Part shown: positions 56,205 to 64,000 of the stretch, piece after piece
How positions within the stretch are numbered: position 1 is the first letter of the stretch
Layout: each line of letters starts with the position of its first letter
DNA from: a bacterium
GTDB lineage: Bacteria; DRYD01
Length of the DNA: 64,000 bases
NCBI GenBank assembly: GCA_030549815.1
Contig: JAUQQQ010000002.1
Span: 83,465 to 147,464, forward strand
Direction of reading: 5' to 3'
The notes under the pieces: generated by a model
What the model was told of the DNA's origin: nothing
Seen by the model: the letters and a program-made list of their open reading frames with translations, nothing else
The model's database searches: none
Translations under genes and position numbers: made by a program

Positions 56205-56250
56205 GTTAGCTTTGCTAACTATTCTAAAATAATAGTTATCAAAGGCTAAC
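56205..56250 (+). promoter_or_regulatory. Inverted repeat upstream of the protoglobin remnant
   Basis: GTTAGCTTTGCTAACTAT (56205-56222) is followed, after 9 bases, by ATAGTTATCAAAGGCTAAC (56232-56250). The two arms pair with one mismatch and one bulge, and the left arm alone also folds as GTTAGC-TTT-GCTAAC. A ribosome binding site (AAGGAGG) follows near 56262. It could be an operator or an RNA regulator. It is not a terminator, as no T-run follows. The remainder of 56037-56267 shows nothing else. Confidence 0.45.
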
Positions 56251-56276
56251 TAATTGATAAAAAGGAGGTGTTAAAA

Positions 56277-56741
56277 ATGCACGGATACGATTACGGAAAA
56301 GTCCCAAATGCACCTTATACAACTCAAGATATCGAATTACTTAAAAAGACACTCTTATTTACAGATGAAGATATTAAATACCTAAAATTAGCTGGCCAAG
56401 TATTAGAAGACCAAATAGATGATGTTCTTAATCTATGGTATGGATATGTAGGATCTAATCCACACTTAGTTTATTACTTTACAGATAAAAACACAGGAGA
56501 ACCTATACAAAAATACTTAGAAAACGTAAGATTAAGATTTGGACAGTAGATAGTAGATCACATACCTTTACGACATCTTATCGCCTTTATATTTCCAATA
56601 ACTTTTACAATAAAATCATTTCTTTCTAAGAAAGGCCATTCTCAAGAAGAAGTAGAAAAAATGTATAATGCATGGTTTAAAGCAATTGTCCTAACCGTTG
56701 TCTTATGGAGTTATCCTTACACAAAAGAAGGAGAATGGTAG
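56277..56741 (+). pseudogene. Protoglobin, interrupted and missing the heme-ligand region
   Basis: The first 91 codons read as the N-terminal half of a protoglobin-family heme protein: VPNAPYTTQDIELLKKTLLF, DQIDDVLNLWYGYVGSNPHL, VRLRFGQ. A TAG (56547-56549) follows where the family has tryptophan (QWI), consistent with TGG to TAG. The same frame then continues with IVDHIPLRHLIAFIFPIT, KKGHSQEEVEKMYNAW and VVLWSYPYTKEGEW to TAG 56739-56741. About 43 residues, including the helix with the proximal histidine, are absent between these parts. Protoglobins bind oxygen, CO or NO. This copy cannot bind heme in the normal way. AAGGAGG precedes ATG 56277. Confidence 0.8.
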
Positions 56742-56773
56742 ATGTAGAATTATAATTGGGGGAGGTGAAAATT

Positions 56774-57925
56774 TTGATAGAAAAATTTTTCAATGAAGGG
56801 AACACCCACATAAAAAAAGAGAATCCTGTAGAAGAATCCTTTTTGAATAAAAAGATAATTTTTTCAGAATATCCACTTCTTATATATTGGGAATTAACAA
56901 GAGCATGCGATTTAGTTTGTAAACATTGCCGTGCAAATTCAATAAAAAATCCTGAACAAAATGAGTTAAATACCAACCAAATATTCAAAATAATAGACGA
57001 TATAAGGGAAAACTTTTCGAAAAATACAACGATTGTATTTACAGGTGGAGACCCATTGAAAAGAAATGATCTATTTGAAATTATAGATTACACAAGAAAA
57101 AAAGGAGTAAGGTTTGCATTGGCACCATCAGCAACCAATCTTATAACATACAAAATTATTGAAAAACTTAAAGAATCCGGTGTAGAATCAATATCTTTAA
57201 GTTTAGACTCTCATAATCCAGATATACATGATAAAATTAGAGGAGTAGAAAAAACTTTCCAAAGAACAATAGAATTAGCAAATATCATAAATAGTCTAAA
57301 CATAAACCTTCAAATTAATACCTTAATCTACAAAGAAAATTATAATGATTTAGAAAGAATGTATGAATTCTTAGAGAAAAACATAAAACCCCATAGATGG
57401 AGTTTATTTTTATTGATCAAGACAGGAAGAGGAACAGAATTAGAAGAGCCAACAGCAAGCGAAGTAGAAAAATTTAATAATAGACTTTACAAAATACACA
57501 AAAATTCTTCTTTTCTAATAAAAACAACAGAATTACATCACTACCGCAGAACATTTATAAAGAGAATGATTAATGAGGGTAAAAGTATAGAGGAGATCAA
57601 AAAAACAAGTATTTACAGGGGAGCAGGAATAAGAGATGGAAATGGAATAATATTCATCTCATCCAAAGGATTTGTATACCCATCTGGTTTTCTTCCCTTA
57701 ATCGTTGGTAATTTGAAAAAAAATATATTATCAGATATTTATAAAAACAGTTCTTTGCTAAAAAAATTAAGAGACCCTGATAATTTTGAAGGTAAATGTG
57801 GATATTGCGAATTTAGGTATATTTGCGGGGGTTCAAGAGCAAGAGCATTTGCTAAAACCAAAAATCCTTTTTCTTCTGAACCACTCTGTTTATATAAACC
57901 ACAAGTTTTTAACAAATTTTATTAA
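56774..57925 (+). CDS. Radical SAM/SPASM protein of the AhbC/AhbD/NirJ type
   Basis: A radical SAM domain with the CxxxCxxC cluster site in TRACDLVCKHCRA near residue 40 and TGGDPLKRNDL as the SAM motif. A C-terminal SPASM-like cysteine set, CGYCEFRYICGG, is followed by another cysteine in SEPLCLYKP. This arrangement fits the heme-pathway enzymes that remove or oxidise tetrapyrrole side chains (AhbC/AhbD, NirJ). Peptide-modifying SPASM enzymes are an alternative. TTG 56774 is chosen because GGGAGGTG lies 8 nt before it; the frame extends to a TTG at 56756 through the binding site itself. A protoglobin remnant lies directly upstream. Confidence 0.8.
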   Translation: MIEKFFNEGNTHIKKENPVEESFLNKKIIFSEYPLLIYWELTRACDLVCKHCRANSIKNPEQNELNTNQIFKIIDDIRENFSKNTTIVFTGGDPLKRNDLFEIIDYTRKKGVRFALAPSATNLITYKIIEKLKESGVESISLSLDSHNPDIHDKIRGVEKTFQRTIELANIINSLNINLQINTLIYKENYNDLERMYEFLEKNIKPHRWSLFLLIKTGRGTELEEPTASEVEKFNNRLYKIHKNSSFLIKTTELHHYRRTFIKRMINEGKSIEEIKKTSIYRGAGIRDGNGIIFISSKGFVYPSGFLPLIVGNLKKNILSDIYKNSSLLKKLRDPDNFEGKCGYCEFRYICGGSRARAFAKTKNPFSSEPLCLYKPQVFNKFY

Positions 57926-58000
57926 AATAAAAAACACAAAATAAAAAAAGAAGAAAACTGTTATTTGACATGTTAAATTTTTTTTGCTTTGTAGATTAGA

Positions 58001-59917
58001 CTACTTTATAGAAGCGTTTAATTGTCCTAAGGCAATCCCACTATCGTTAGGTGGAATATTTTTGTGAAAATAAATCTTAAAAACTCTAAATTTTTCTAAT
58101 ATTGAATAGCAAAGGATTTTATTTTGGAAAACTCCTCCAGAAAATCCGACAGTATCAATCCCATAATTATCCATTATATTTTTCGCAATTTCATACATTG
58201 CTTGTGTAATAGTATTATGGAATTTTCTTGCTAAATCATTATAATTCTCATAATCCCTTTTTTCAAGGATATACTTAAAGGTTTCCAAGAAATCAACAAT
58301 CAGCATATCATTTTCTTTATTAATACTGAATGGTAGGTAAGAATTTTCGCTTGATTTCAACGCCAAATTTTCTAATTCTATTGCTGCTTGACCAGAAAAC
58401 ATTATTTTTTGATTTTCTCTTATTTTTAGCAGAACAGCAGCAATATCAAAAAGCCTTCCTACCGACGATGTATAATAAACATTCTCATCTTTTTCTATCT
58501 GCTTTATTACTATCTGTTTTTGGAAGTTATTAATTTCATTAAATAAGTTCAACTTTTGTGGTAAAAATTTAGCAACAAAAGAAAGTGCTATAAACACAGG
58601 ATTCTCGATAGCAGAGTCACCCGCAACTATAGGGATATACCTAAAATGTGCTACCCTGTATAAATTAAAAATATCCCCAACAAAAACTTCTCCCCCCCAA
58701 ATTTTTCCATCTTCCCCATAACCAGTACCATCAAAAGAAAACCCTATTAACTTGTCCTTGATATTCCTGTCAATTATTAAAGAATATATATGAGCCTTAT
58801 GATGTTGCACCTTCCTTAATTCAACCCCTATATTATAAGATAAATCCTCAGCAAAAGTAGTAGATAAATAATAAGGATGTAAATCGCAAACTACCATTTT
58901 TGGATTCAAATCATATAAATCGATCAATTTATGAACCATTTTCTGATAATTATCAAAAACATGTTGGCTAACAAGATGACCTAACCTTGTAGATAAGAAT
59001 ATTTTATTTTCTTTAACTAAACAAATAGAACTTTCCAATTCTGGCCCTAAACAAATACTATCAAAAAATTCATAATCCGTTTTAATAAATTTTCCAACTC
59101 TTCCAATTCCTCTCCTAATACATAAACCCAGCTCATTATAAACAATAGAAAAATCCTGAATGTTATTGATTTTTAAATTATTATAAACAATGTATTTTAC
59201 TTTATCATAAAATTTTTCTAAAACTTCTTCATCATCTATATAAGGGCTTTCTGAAGAAATATTTAAACTACTAAATACCAAGGGTTTATTAAAAAAATTA
59301 AAAATCAAAACAAAAAAAGGATCATTAGCAATCCATATTCCGAAATAATCGTTACTTGAAATCTTGGAAGAAAATTTAGAATTTAAAGCTCTGATGATTT
59401 TTATATCAAGAGAATTATCATCGATCTTTTCCTCTGTTGTAATATATTCCTTCAACATTTCAAGAGAGGAAAAAGCTATAGGTAAAGGTTTTTGAGTTCT
59501 CTTTATACTTCTTAATTTTTCAATAGCTGATTCATTAGTTGCATCACAAATTAGATAATAAATATTAGAAGTCTTTAAAGCAATAATCTCTCCTTTACTT
59601 AAGATCATAGAAATCTCTTTGAACAGCAAGTAGTAATCTTCGAAATATTGGTTGTTCAAATATATCTTTGGACCACATTTAGAACAACATATAAAACTAT
59701 ACTTAAATCTTCTTGATTTAACATCATCATATTCTTTTTTACATTCATCACAAATATCAAAATACAATTCTTTTTTTGAAAATATTGAAAAAAAAGAACC
59801 GCAATTATTACAACCACTAAAAGGATAAAAATATCTCCTACTATTTGGGTCCAAAATTTCATTCCTACATTCCTGACAAATAGGTTTATCATTGTTTTCT
59901 TTAACTATTTCAATCAT
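58001..59917 (-). CDS. hypF: Carbamoyltransferase HypF lacking its acylphosphatase domain
   Basis: It makes the thiocarbamate that becomes the cyanide ligand of [NiFe]-hydrogenase. Seen: four CxxC motifs forming the zinc-finger region (CQEC, CNNC, CDEC, CSKC, residues 15-85), a YrdC-like domain (IIALKTSNIYYLICDATN, RTQKPLPIAFSSLE), and the Kae1-like domain. The latter has VQHHKAHIYSL, FSFDGTGYGEDGKIWGGEVF and the C-terminal GFSGGVFQNKILCYSILEKF. Usual HypF is about 750 residues and starts with a 90-residue acylphosphatase. That domain is missing here: the start codon is 2 nt after the upstream gene's stop. A separate acylphosphatase may substitute. Confidence 0.92.
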   Translation of the reverse strand: MIEIVKENNDKPICQECRNEILDPNSRRYFYPFSGCNNCGSFFSIFSKKELYFDICDECKKEYDDVKSRRFKYSFICCSKCGPKIYLNNQYFEDYYLLFKEISMILSKGEIIALKTSNIYYLICDATNESAIEKLRSIKRTQKPLPIAFSSLEMLKEYITTEEKIDDNSLDIKIIRALNSKFSSKISSNDYFGIWIANDPFFVLIFNFFNKPLVFSSLNISSESPYIDDEEVLEKFYDKVKYIVYNNLKINNIQDFSIVYNELGLCIRRGIGRVGKFIKTDYEFFDSICLGPELESSICLVKENKIFLSTRLGHLVSQHVFDNYQKMVHKLIDLYDLNPKMVVCDLHPYYLSTTFAEDLSYNIGVELRKVQHHKAHIYSLIIDRNIKDKLIGFSFDGTGYGEDGKIWGGEVFVGDIFNLYRVAHFRYIPIVAGDSAIENPVFIALSFVAKFLPQKLNLFNEINNFQKQIVIKQIEKDENVYYTSSVGRLFDIAAVLLKIRENQKIMFSGQAAIELENLALKSSENSYLPFSINKENDMLIVDFLETFKYILEKRDYENYNDLARKFHNTITQAMYEIAKNIMDNYGIDTVGFSGGVFQNKILCYSILEKFRVFKIYFHKNIPPNDSGIALGQLNASIK

Positions 59918-59918
59918 G

Positions 59919-61790
59919 TCAGGATACCTCCTGAAAATTTTTTGAAAATTCTCGAGGGAAATTTTTCATTGCAGTAATCAAAGGAATAGGAGCAGCTTGT
60001 CCCAATCCACATAAACTTGCATTCATAACAGTCCTAATTATTTCATCTATTTTTCTATCTAAATTTTTACCGTTAAGGAAATCATTCAGTTTTTCAGTTA
60101 ATTTAACTGTGCCAACTCTACACGGGATACATTGACCACAACTCTCATCAGCAAAAAACTGCATTAAATCCCTTACTAACTCTGGAATACTCATGCTATT
60201 GGGAATAGCAAAAATTGCTCCTGATCCTAACATAGCCCCTTCCCTCTGTATATCCTCATATGTATAATCCAAATCAAGAGAAGAATTTGTTAATATCCCT
60301 CCTGACGGACCACCTATTAACAATCCTTTATTAGGTTCTCTAAAACCAAATCCAATTTCCTCTATTATTTTTCTAACTTTTATCCCATATGGAACTTCGT
60401 TAACACAAGGATTATTAACATTTCCTGTTAACGAAATCATCTTCGTTCCAATAGATTGTCCTTTACCGTATTCTTTAAACACTTCTGGTCCGTAACTAAC
60501 AGCACATGCTAAAGCAGCTAATGTTTCAACGTTATTTATTAAAGTAGGTTTTCCAAAAAGTCCTTGCTGGAAAGGGAAAGGTGGTCTATTTCTGGGCATA
60601 GCCTTCTTACCCTCTATTACTTCCAACATTGCAGTTTCTTCACCTGCAATATAAGCACTTGGCGACCTTCTTATTTCTATGTCAAAATCATTACTTACAA
60701 AATTAAAAAATCCCATATCCTTTGCTTGTTTTATAACATTTTTCAACCTCTCTATAGCTTCCTTAGCTTTGTAATTAACGAAGATATATCCTTTTGTTGC
60801 CCCCACAACATAAGCAGCAATAATTATTCCTTCAATAATAATGAAAGGATTAGATTCAGCAAGGATTACATTACAGTAAGAAGCAACTTCACCCTCTTCC
60901 AGATTAGCAACTACAAATTTTGGATTTTCTTTCTGCTGCATTACTCCTTGCAATTTTATATGCAATGGGAAAGCGGCTCCTCCCCTACCCCTTATACCTG
61001 CCTCTTTTGCAATCTCTATAATTCTTTCCTTTCCTAATTCCACCGCCTTTTTTATACCTTCAAAACCACCAATTTTAATATAACTGTCAATATTAAAAGG
61101 ATCAACAAAATCATTGTATTTCATTATAATTTTGCCTTTTCTATCAAAATTTAAGAAATTCTCTCTATTTATAATCGTAGGATCTTGTTTAATTTTATTA
61201 AGAAAAGTTGGTGATAGCTGAAAAACTTTGTTATCAATAATTCCTACAGGAGCAAAACCACAAAATCCTAAACAACCACAGTTCTCAACATCAAATCCTG
61301 ATAAATCTACATCCTTATGTAAGCAATTACCAGCAACACATCTCCTTATCTTTATCTTCCCATTAACATTTGAGTTAAAAGATATGTTCCTTTCTAAATT
61401 TTTTACATCCGGATTTTTAATATTAATGATATATTCCATTTTTTGATTAAGAATAAAGCGATCTTTAAATTTAACTACCGGAGCTTGAGCACATTTCTTG
61501 AAACAATAAGATCTTCTTACATCAAACCCCTGTTTTTGTAGTTCTTCATATAACTTTCGAGAACCCTTTTCTAAACAAGATATTCCAAAACACACATAAA
61601 CAGCATTTTTATTTTTTATTTCTGAAAACTCTTTATAAAAAGATATAATGGCCTTTATTTCATTTTTTACAATTTCCAATTCTTTTGACAAATTTTCTAT
61701 ATCTTTTTCTTCTATTCTTCCTTTTTCTTCCAAAATATCAAACAGTTTTTCTATGAGCAAAGATTTTTTTATTTGGTTCTCCTTTAACAT
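59919..61790 (-). CDS. HoxF/HydB-like NADH-binding diaphorase with fused NuoE-like part
   Basis: Three parts in one chain of 623 residues. Residues 1-140 are NuoE-like: a helical bundle, then a thioredoxin-type [2Fe-2S] site with CFGISC and CFKKC. Residues 145-215 are a second thioredoxin-type [2Fe-2S] site, with CVAGNC and CLGFC. Residues 225-615 are NuoF: AGIRGRGGAAFP for FMN/NADH, AYIAGEETAMLEVIEGKKAM, PTLINNVETLAAL, and the 4Fe-4S motif ESCGQCIPCRVG with a distal cysteine in ASLCGLGQ. It moves electrons between NAD(P)H and a hydrogenase or another partner. Position between hypE and hypF favours a hydrogenase role (HoxF or HydB) over complex I. Confidence 0.85.
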   Translation of the reverse strand: MLKENQIKKSLLIEKLFDILEEKGRIEEKDIENLSKELEIVKNEIKAIISFYKEFSEIKNKNAVYVCFGISCLEKGSRKLYEELQKQGFDVRRSYCFKKCAQAPVVKFKDRFILNQKMEYIINIKNPDVKNLERNISFNSNVNGKIKIRRCVAGNCLHKDVDLSGFDVENCGCLGFCGFAPVGIIDNKVFQLSPTFLNKIKQDPTIINRENFLNFDRKGKIIMKYNDFVDPFNIDSYIKIGGFEGIKKAVELGKERIIEIAKEAGIRGRGGAAFPLHIKLQGVMQQKENPKFVVANLEEGEVASYCNVILAESNPFIIIEGIIIAAYVVGATKGYIFVNYKAKEAIERLKNVIKQAKDMGFFNFVSNDFDIEIRRSPSAYIAGEETAMLEVIEGKKAMPRNRPPFPFQQGLFGKPTLINNVETLAALACAVSYGPEVFKEYGKGQSIGTKMISLTGNVNNPCVNEVPYGIKVRKIIEEIGFGFREPNKGLLIGGPSGGILTNSSLDLDYTYEDIQREGAMLGSGAIFAIPNSMSIPELVRDLMQFFADESCGQCIPCRVGTVKLTEKLNDFLNGKNLDRKIDEIIRTVMNASLCGLGQAAPIPLITAMKNFPREFSKNFQEVS

Positions 61791-62788
61791 ATTCTTGGTA
61801 ATATATCTCCTTTCAAACTTTCTAATATTCTTCTGGTTCCTATTCTTGTAATGAGAAAAGTTTTCGGTTTTTCAAAGCTTTTTACTTTTCCTATAACTTT
61901 AGCATTTTTTCCTAATGGATGTTGATGAAGATACTCAATTATTTGCTGGGATTGGTTTTTGGAAGCGACGATCACAGCTTTCCCTTCATTTGCAGCATAT
62001 AGTGGGTCAATCCCCAATACTTCAGAAGCACTTATAACCCATTCTTTAACCGGTATTTCCTCTTCATAAATTTCAATCTCAACTTTATATTTTTGGTTAA
62101 TTTCATTGAGAACAGTAGCAACTCCACCCCTTGTTGCATCTCTAACAAACTTTATGCCATCAAATTTATCAAGTAAAGGTAATATAAGGTTACTCAAGTT
62201 AGCCAAGTCTGATTGAACCTCATCATCAGTTTCTACTCCTAACCTTTCAAGCATAATATAAAGTCCATGCTCTCCTATGGATCCAGTAACAATAATAACA
62301 TCCTCTGGCTCTATTTTTCTATCTTTCCATTTTCTTTGTTTATCTATTATTCCTATACCCGATGTATTGATAAAAACTTTATCTCCTTTATTTTTTTCAA
62401 CAACCTTCGTGTCTCCTGTTATTATTTTTACATTGGCTTCCTGAGCTGCCTGCGAAATAGAATTGAGTATTCTTTTTAGATCTTTCATTTCGAATCCCTC
62501 TTCAAAAATAAAAGCAAGAGAGAGAAATAGTGGTTGAGCACCAACAACACAAAGATCATTAACCGTCCCAAAAACCGCCAACTTTCCTATATCCCCATTC
62601 TTAAAAAATATCGGATTAATAACATAAGAATCAGTAGTAAAAGCCAATGTACCAGAAATTTCAAATATCCCCGAATCTAAAAGTTCATCAAGTATAGGAT
62701 TAGAAAAATATCTCAAAAAATCTTTTTCTATTAAGTTCCGCATTGATTCTCCACCACTACCATGAGCCAACAAAATTAAATCACTCAT
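61784..62788 (-). CDS. hypE: Hydrogenase maturation factor HypE
   Basis: It dehydrates the carbamoyl group delivered by HypF to cyanide and passes it to HypD/HypC. PurM-like ATPase: LLAHGSGGESMRNLI, TTDSYVINPIFFKNGDIGKL, FGTVNDLCVVGAQPLFLS, KIITGDTKVVEK. RDATRGGVATVLNEI is the second-domain motif, and the reactive cysteine is in the conserved LPRIC end. Length 334 is normal. Its end overlaps the diaphorase start by 7 nt, so hypE-diaphorase-hypF form one operon. Confidence 0.96.
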   Translation of the reverse strand: MSDLILLAHGSGGESMRNLIEKDFLRYFSNPILDELLDSGIFEISGTLAFTTDSYVINPIFFKNGDIGKLAVFGTVNDLCVVGAQPLFLSLAFIFEEGFEMKDLKRILNSISQAAQEANVKIITGDTKVVEKNKGDKVFINTSGIGIIDKQRKWKDRKIEPEDVIIVTGSIGEHGLYIMLERLGVETDDEVQSDLANLSNLILPLLDKFDGIKFVRDATRGGVATVLNEINQKYKVEIEIYEEEIPVKEWVISASEVLGIDPLYAANEGKAVIVASKNQSQQIIEYLHQHPLGKNAKVIGKVKSFEKPKTFLITRIGTRRILESLKGDILPRIC

Positions 62789-62931
62789 TCACACCACCAC
62801 CTACTCAAAAAAATACAATAAACTAAAAACTTTACCTTCTTTTTTAATCTCAACAAAACAGTAAAAGGAATTAAATTTGTTCAGGAAAAATTATAATAAT
62901 GAAGCAATAAAAAATAAATAGGAGGAAAATA

Positions 62932-63894
62932 ATGATAGAATTGGCAAATAAAATAGAAAAACTAAAAGAAATCACAAAAAACAAAAATGTAGCTGTCTTA
63001 TTTCCAGGTCAAGCAAGCCAATACAAAGACATGGGAATGTCATGGTACAACTGTTTTGATAAATTCAAACAAACATTTGATTATATCAACAATAAAATTG
63101 AAAAAGAGTTTAAAGATTACTTAGGTTCTAATTTGTTTGAAATTATAAAAGACGAAGAAAAATTGAATATAACACTCTATAGTCAAATCTCAATATTTGC
63201 AGTATCCATTTCATGTTATTACACAATAAATGAAACAATAGAAAATGTAGTTTGTTTTGCTGGACATAGTTTAGGAGAATACACAGCTTTAACTGCTTCA
63301 AATACTATAAATCTTGACGATGCAATAAATTTAGTAGTAAAAAGAGGATATTATATGCACCATTATTCACAAAACGGTACAATGTTCGCTATCATCTACC
63401 CCTTCTCAACAGAATCAATCTCTAAATTAGAAAATATCCTACAAAATTACAATGCAGTTATAGCAAATTACAACTCATACAACCAATTAATAGTATCATC
63501 TCCTATAAACAATACAGAACAAATAAAAGAAGAAATAAAAAAAGAATTCAACAGTTGCAAGATTATCCCACTAAAAGTTTCAGGCGCTTTCCACAGTTAT
63601 TTAGTAAATCAAGCTAATAACTATTTGGCACAAGAAATAGAAAAAGTAGAATTCCAAAAACCACAAAAACCAATATTCCTTGACACACAACCAGTAACTG
63701 ATCCGCAACAAATAAAAGAAATAATGAAAAAACAAATGATAACACCTGTAAATTGGATAAAAACAGTAGAAAATATCAATAAAAAATACTCAAATCTAAT
63801 ATTACTTGAAGTCTTACCAAACAAAATCTTAACAAATTTAGGTAGAAAAGGACTTAATGTGGGCGAAATATCAATATCAATCGAAGAAATTTAA
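62932..63894 (+). CDS. fabD: Malonyl-CoA:ACP transacylase
   Basis: It loads malonyl units onto ACP for fatty-acid synthesis. LFPGQASQYKDMG at the N-terminus, the nucleophile in FAGHSLGEYTAL near residue 115, the second catalytic histidine in SGAFHSYLV near 224, and LLEVLPNKILTNL are present. Length 320 is normal. A TAGGAGGAA site lies before the ATG. No other fab gene is seen before the window ends. Confidence 0.94.
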   Translation: MIELANKIEKLKEITKNKNVAVLFPGQASQYKDMGMSWYNCFDKFKQTFDYINNKIEKEFKDYLGSNLFEIIKDEEKLNITLYSQISIFAVSISCYYTINETIENVVCFAGHSLGEYTALTASNTINLDDAINLVVKRGYYMHHYSQNGTMFAIIYPFSTESISKLENILQNYNAVIANYNSYNQLIVSSPINNTEQIKEEIKKEFNSCKIIPLKVSGAFHSYLVNQANNYLAQEIEKVEFQKPQKPIFLDTQPVTDPQQIKEIMKKQMITPVNWIKTVENINKKYSNLILLEVLPNKILTNLGRKGLNVGEISISIEEI

Positions 63895-63915
63895 CAATAA
63901 AAAACTTAACTTAAA

Positions 63916-64000
63916 GTGCAACAAATAAAAGAATTAGAAAAAATCAAAGAAATTATAATAAATCAAACATCTAATTTAGGGAAAATTTTAACAGATTACA
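63916..64000 (+). CDS. Start of an unidentified gene, cut by the window end
   Basis: A GTG at 63916, 21 nt after fabD, opens a frame without stops to the last base. It encodes a short helical lysine- and isoleucine-rich start (MQQIKELEKIKEII). No clear ribosome binding site is seen. Too short to assign. Confidence 0.35.
   Translation, partial: MQQIKELEKIKEIIINQTSNLGKILTDY

Noticed and set aside
56547-56549. TAG as pyrrolysine or programmed readthrough in the protoglobin
   Set aside because: About 43 residues, including the proximal heme ligand, are missing next to the TAG, so readthrough would not give a working protein.
59919-61790. Complex I subunit NuoF
   Set aside because: The fused NuoE-like and extra [2Fe-2S] parts and the hypE/hypF neighbours favour a hydrogenase diaphorase. 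No other nuo genes are present.

Overview
The window is AT-rich (roughly 70 % A+T by eye), gene-dense bacterial chromosome. Genes sit in long co-directional operons with short gaps or ATGA overlaps. A secretin, UppP, FtsH, SecF and YidC point to a cell with an outer membrane or similar envelope. HypC/D/E/F and a NADH-dehydrogenase-type diaphorase point to [NiFe]-hydrogenase metabolism. Catalase-peroxidase and photolyase show exposure to oxygen and light. HemL shows the C5 route to tetrapyrroles. I cannot assign a phylum; a deep-branching lineage, possibly thermophilic, is only a guess.

Layout. 1-2 kb: end of an unknown gene, a patch of degenerate tandem repeats and a decayed HEPN/MNT toxin-antitoxin pair. 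2-15.7 kb (all minus): a ClpB-like AAA protein, comF, deoC, radA, jag, yidC, a TPR protein, lepA, an ArsB/SLC13-type permease, a tiny membrane ORF, an anchored propeller-like protein and ftsH. 15.9-22.1 kb (plus): glgC, transaldolase, ilvE, a DUF4870-like protein, a secretin and an unknown membrane protein. 22.1-26.1 kb is an accessory pocket: the tail of a DNA methyltransferase, a broken OLD-family nuclease, a delta-60-repeat protein, a broken AAA-ATPase/PD-(D/E)XK gene and several GC-rich palindromes. 26.1-35.9 kb (plus) is a packed operon: ndk, truD, dapA, a pseudokinase-TPR protein, an unknown protein, a TrmI-like methyltransferase, an ABC ATPase, a UvrD-like helicase and secF. 36-39.9 kb (minus): secreted propeller-like and EF-hand proteins, a lytic transglycosylase and uppP. 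40-43.5 kb (plus): hypC-katG-hypD. 43.5-53.3 kb (minus): a TPR protein, fusA-like, spoVS, tRNA-Leu, hemL, an M48 protease, truA, a basic-amino-acid decarboxylase and photolyase. 53.4-57.9 kb (plus): three uncharacterised genes, a decayed protoglobin gene and a heme-type radical SAM gene. 58-62.8 kb (minus): hypE, a three-module diaphorase and hypF. 62.9 kb to the end: fabD and the start of another gene.

Working together. Two hyp clusters and the diaphorase serve a hydrogenase whose catalytic subunits, and HypA/B, lie outside the window. HemL, the radical SAM protein, KatG and the protoglobin remnant share a heme theme. LepA, YidC, KhpB, SecF and EF-G cover translation and membrane insertion.

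The most unusual signal is a family of short GC-rich palindromic micro-elements in an otherwise AT-rich genome. They lie at gene borders, at a deletion junction in a pseudogene, and in frame inside coding sequence: the same GEASL peptide is encoded by one copy in lepA and one in an unrelated gene. Other points of note are truA with no canonical start codon but a well-placed AUU, hemL starting 6 nt after a tRNA, HypF without its acylphosphatase domain, and at least six decayed genes.
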